In this document: positions 61,301-64,000 of the stretch, one piece after another
Numbering within the stretch: the first letter of the stretch is position 1
Layout: each line of letters starts with the position of its first letter
NCBI GenBank assembly: GCA_963514095.1
Contig: OY741275.1
Coordinates: 6,426,151-6,490,150 of the forward strand
Direction of reading: 5' to 3'
DNA: 64,000 nucleotides
Origin: Eutrigla gurnardus
Lineage: Eukaryota > Chordata > Actinopteri > Perciformes > Triglidae
The notes under the pieces: generated by a model
Told to the model about the DNA's origin: nothing
The model's database searches: none
Seen by the model: the letters and a program-made list of their open reading frames with translations, nothing else
Position numbers and translations under genes: made by a program

Positions 61301-62707
61301 CAGATTATTTGGCTTGTGTCAGGTTTATAGAAGTGTCTGATAGTGGTGGGTCCTCGTTGACACACAGACTGCAGAGTGATGTAGTCCAGCACATGAACAA
61401 GTAGCTTTTAAACATTTGTCTTTTAAAAAATATACAGTCTTTGTTTAGTGTCACTAGTAGGTTGGTTTCTGTTACTTTAGAACAGAGCAAGGTTAGCTGT
61501 AGCCCTCTGTTTACATTTAATGCTAAGCTAAGCTAACTGTGTCCTTCCTGCAGCTTAATATTAGACAGGGTCATGTTGATCCTTCCATCTAACTGTCTGC
61601 AAGTAAACAAATAAGAGGAATTACCTAGAAGTCAAACTGTTGTATTAACATTAGTACCAGGAGTAGTTTATAGTATTTTGAAAGTGGATTACCTAACCAC
61701 TAATGGGAACAATCAATCTGCTGGTTGTTTGTTACCATTCGTAGCAAGGTAATCTCCTTTCAAAATCAAAGTAGCCTTTATAACATCCGGGGTCCAAGCT
61801 GAAGTGACATCCCAACGTGTCTCGCTAACAGATCGACGCGCTGTCGGAGATCGTGGACACGGTGCAGGGCAGGATCGAGATCTACCTGGACGGAGGCATC
61901 AGGACAGGAAGTGACGTGTTGAAAGCGCTGGCATTGGGAGCCAAGTGTGTTTTCATTGGCCGACCGGCAGTGTGGGGTCTTGCATACAAGGTACAAACAG
62001 CTGATCGCTGTGTGTGATGCTGTGTGTGTCTGCAGCCTGGACTCCTGAAAATACACTAGTCACACAATGAAACTGCATTGGGAATTAGGTTTTCCTTTGA
62101 TGTACCACAAACTAGTTTAGAAGACGTCCAATGTGAGACTGCTGCTAGTGTCCCGTATCAACTGAGTACTTTTGTTGTCGAACCATAACAAATACTTTTG
62201 TTGCGTTTTTGTATATTTTGTTTATTTTAAATGCGTGTGTTTGCATGGACATAAAAACCCTGTTTATGATTGAGTTATTGGAATATCCCATTTATGTGTT
62301 CGAGCATGTGAACACCAAATGTCCATGGAACACATTCAATTCAAGTTTCTCCGTTTGAAATACAAACACATCTAAATTGGAGCAGATGTGTACAGATGTT
62401 GATGTGATGAGAGGCAGACCTTGTGATTACAGGTTCTATTGTTTCTGATAAATACATGTGTCCTTTCAGGGCGAGGAAGGAGTGAGGGAAGTGCTGCAAA
62501 TCCTGAACGATGAGTTCCGTCTGTCCATGGCTTTATCAGGTGAGAGATGTGACATCAAACCACTAAAACTGAGAAGTGCTTATGTATCTAGAGTTAAGTA
62601 ATATCCCAACTGGACCAAAACAACTGACGTGTTCATATTGATCTGATCCAGGTTGCAGGAATGTGGCAGAAATCAACAGGAACCTTATTCAGTTCTCTAA
62701 ACTCTAA
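58181..62707 (+). CDS. hao2: Hydroxyacid oxidase 2 (peroxisomal L-2-hydroxyacid oxidase)
   Basis: Seven exons (58181-58311, 59565-59716, 59841-60124, 61046-61264, 61832-61990, 62470-62539, 62652-62707) join through GT-AG introns, all in phase, to 1071 nt and 356 residues, close to the family's ~350. The enzyme uses FMN and O2 to oxidise medium- and long-chain L-2-hydroxyacids to 2-oxoacids and H2O2. By alignment to spinach glycolate oxidase, active-site and FMN residues are present: Tyr24, Tyr130, Asp158, Lys227, His251 and Arg254 (SNHGGRQLD), Asp282 and Arg286 (DGGIRTG), Arg306 (GRP). The last three residues are SKL, a peroxisomal targeting signal. The start MAMVCLTDF matches the hao2 N-terminus; an upstream in-frame ATG at 58142 lies before the splice acceptor and is not used. 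Segments VCLTDF, IRLRPR, RLPIIIKGILTKEDAELAV and RNVAEINRNL favour HAO2 over HAO1. No defect is seen. Confidence 0.95.
58975..59180. repeat. Interspersed repeat fragment in hao2 intron 1
   Basis: GTGCCAAATCACGACACTAT and, further on, GAAAACCTCCTCTTTAACGG with TAGAAACCATGAGCAGAACC are words of a common fish SINE/LINE-tail repeat as I recall it. No coding sequence. Confidence 0.4.
59565..59716 (+). CDS. hao2: hao2 coding exon 2
   Basis: Residues 44-94 plus one base. Starts after CAAACTCAG; includes IRLRPRILRDVS and the FMN-binding FPVGIAPTAFH. Donor CGGG|GTGAGG. Confidence 0.93.
59841..60124 (+). CDS. hao2: hao2 coding exon 3
   Basis: Residues 95-189. Contains CYITSTYSTCSVEEI, WFQLYVY (Tyr130), VLTVDVP (Asp158) and ends phase 0 at VFQ|GTAACT. 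Locally GC-rich compared with the introns. Confidence 0.94.
60471..60507 (+). repeat. TG microsatellite in hao2 intron 3
   Basis: About 18 TG units with two TA interruptions. Confidence 0.93.
61046..61264 (+). CDS. hao2: hao2 coding exon 4
   Basis: Residues 190-262. Carries the catalytic block with Lys227, His251 and Arg254. The acceptor CTAAAGCAG|GAG is chosen because it keeps phase 0. The first ~15 residues fall in the loop that varies between family members. Donor TCA|GTACTT. Confidence 0.9.
61832..61990 (+). CDS. hao2: hao2 coding exon 5
   Basis: Residues 263-315, phase 0 at both ends. Contains YLDGGIRTGSDVLKALALGA and FIGRP, the FMN phosphate-binding part of the barrel. Confidence 0.94.
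62470..62539 (+). CDS. hao2: hao2 coding exon 6
   Basis: Residues 316-338 plus one base: GEEGVREVLQIL to SMALS. Acceptor TCCTTTCAG, donor TCAG|GTGAGA. Confidence 0.93.
62652..62707 (+). CDS. hao2: hao2 coding exon 7 and stop
   Basis: Residues 339-356: GCRNVAEINRNLIQFSKL, then TAA. The SKL end is a canonical peroxisomal signal. Confidence 0.93.
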
Positions 62708-62905
62708 CGGGCCAGCAGAGGGCAGCACTGAGGAGGACTGATCTAAGCCAACAGTGTTGAACAAGAGCCCGAGTTTCTATTGTGACAGAGACAGATGCTT
62801 ACAACTGTGTCATGTCAGGAAACATGAAAAACAGCTTCATGCGAGGGAAGACAAGTGAGACGGCGTCTTGGGGAAGTTGAAGGTTGACGGCAGATTAAGC
62901 AAGTG

Positions 62906-62969
62906 AATAAAGAACTTCTTTCTTTTTTTTGCTTTTGGATTGCAGGCGGAGGGAGGCACTTTTAATAAA
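62906..62969 (+). terminator. hao2: hao2 polyadenylation signals
   Basis: AATAAA occurs at 62906-62911 and again at 62964-62969, 199 and 257 bases after the stop codon. The second is followed by a T/G-rich stretch (TTTTTGGGGGGGGG), which suits a cleavage downstream element. Confidence 0.6.
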
Positions 62970-63009
62970 ACCAACAACCTTTTTTGGGGGGGGGTTTATT
63001 GTAACATGC

Positions 63010-63460
63010 TACTGGTATACTGACATGCACTACAGTTTGTGATGCTGATGGTGTTTGTAGTTGAATAAAGATCTGCTGATATGATAAAGATCTGTCGCTC
63101 TTTTCTGGATCTCTTTTCAGCAAGTTAACAGGCGTAGCTGTGGAGCAGAAATTAGTCTTTTTGTTCCCCAACAGAATTCTCAAGAGAATGTTCAAGGACA
63201 ATTGTTCTGTTTAAATGTAAGGGGGATTAATTTTTAAATCACTCTATTCTGTGTTAAAAGTCGAGCTGAAAGGAAACAATCCTTTCCAACCCTTTTAGTT
63301 CATATCCACTATTTTAAAACATCTCCAAACAATGAAAAAATTAAATTGTGGTGTATTTTTGTAACATGCTAAAATCAGCTAGTTCCAAACAGACTCAGTC
63401 ATCGTGACATCATCCATTGGTTTGTGGATGCCTTGAGTTCAGTATTTTGTCACCCTCTTG
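63010..63460. other. Spacer between hao2 and the LINE; nothing recognised
   Basis: AT-rich, no gene. Confidence 0.4.
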
Positions 63461-63465
63461 AATTT

Positions 63466-64000
63466 AGGGGGGTGTTAGTGGGTCACGCTAGTCGAGGTGA
63501 CGTCTGAACAGGTGAGTCTTGAGCCTTTTCCGGAAAATGGCAAATGACTCAGCTGTCCTGACATTGGTCGGGAGTTTGTTCCACCACTGATGCGCCAGAA
63601 CAGAGAAGAGTCTGGACTTTGCTGAGCGACATTTGTTTGATTTCAGCGATGGTGGTACCAGCCGGCCAGCTGAAGTAGAGGAGTGCTCGCTTCGGGGCAT
63701 GACGTTTGACCAGTGTTTGAAGGTAGATGGGTGCTGTTCCATTGATGGCCCTGAAGGCCAGTGTCATCGTCTTGAATTGGATGCGTGCTGGAACAGGGAG
63801 CCAGTGGAGGTCACGGAGGAGGGGGGTCACATAGGAGAATTTGGGTAGATTGAAGATAAGGCGTGCTGCAGCGTTCAATGCGAGGGCAGTCTTTCCCTGG
63901 GATGAAGAGGAGTTCGGTTTTATTCAGGTTAAGCTTGAGGTGATGTGCAGTTGTCCAGACAGAGATGTCAGCCAGACAGTCCGAGATGCGAGTTGCAATG
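63466..64000 (-). mobile_element. L2-type LINE, 3' end, internally deleted, cut by window edge
   Basis: From the right edge on the minus strand, one frame gives ISDCLADISVWTTAHHLKLN and LNKTELLFIPGKDCP, the end of an L2-type RT. Right after GKDCP the sequence jumps to LNAAARLIFNLPKFSYVT, then LLRDLHWLPVPARIQFKTMT and SRLFSVLAHQWWNKLP, the usual C-terminus, with a frameshift near 63660. The last ~90 bases and the tail GTTAGTGGGTCACGC match the 10.4-kb L2 copy closely, so both belong to one family. Confidence 0.78.

Noticed and set aside
58181..62707. Calling the gene hao1
   Set aside because: N-terminus, the KGILTKEDAELAV block and the C-terminal RNVAEINRNL segment fit HAO2 better than HAO1.

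Overview
The window looks like the genome of a bony fish, probably a spiny-rayed (percomorph) teleost. The one clear host gene is a vertebrate hao2 with compact introns. The repeats are fish-type L2 and site-specific-style LINEs, hAT, pogo and Harbinger-like DNA transposons, many short TA-flanked inverted-repeat elements, and CA/GA microsatellites. The species cannot be named from sequence alone.

Layout. 1-2.8 kb holds exon-like pieces with good splice sites but a broken frame, then a somewhat CpG-richer stretch. 3.6-5.9 kb holds two inverted-repeat elements; one carries a ~185-bp tandem repeat. 5.9-9.9 kb has no gene. 9.9-15.8 kb is a stack of insertions: a deleted L2 LINE, a 645-bp hAT with perfect 8-bp target duplications, a TA-flanked MITE and a Harbinger/ISL2EU-like MITE. 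16.0-17.8 kb is a full LTR standing alone. 18.06-23.00 kb is a hAT element with intact 8-bp target duplications. It has been hit by a pogo-type transposon encoding a PHD finger (itself carrying a MITE) and by a second hAT-like MITE; the hAT reading frame is still legible across both insertions. 23.6-32.7 kb is a minus-strand LINE of the zinc-finger/restriction-like-endonuclease type, cut in two by a plus-strand LTR retroelement. That element has a 5' LTR fragment, a decayed gag-pro-pol, a polypurine tract and a 3' LTR of the same family as the lone LTR at 16 kb.

32.9-56.5 kb is a gene-free stretch with several MITEs and microsatellites and some segments that could be regulatory. 56.5-63 kb is hao2, plus strand, seven coding exons that join in phase to 356 residues ending in the peroxisomal signal SKL, with a candidate upstream noncoding exon. 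A second deleted L2 LINE, of the same family as the 10-kb copy, runs off the right edge.

Only hao2 is well supported as a working host gene. The other coding signals belong to transposable elements, each with at least one frameshift, stop or deletion. No tRNA, rRNA, miRNA or CRISPR was identified with confidence; two tRNA-like Pol III box segments inside a MITE are noted as weak candidates.
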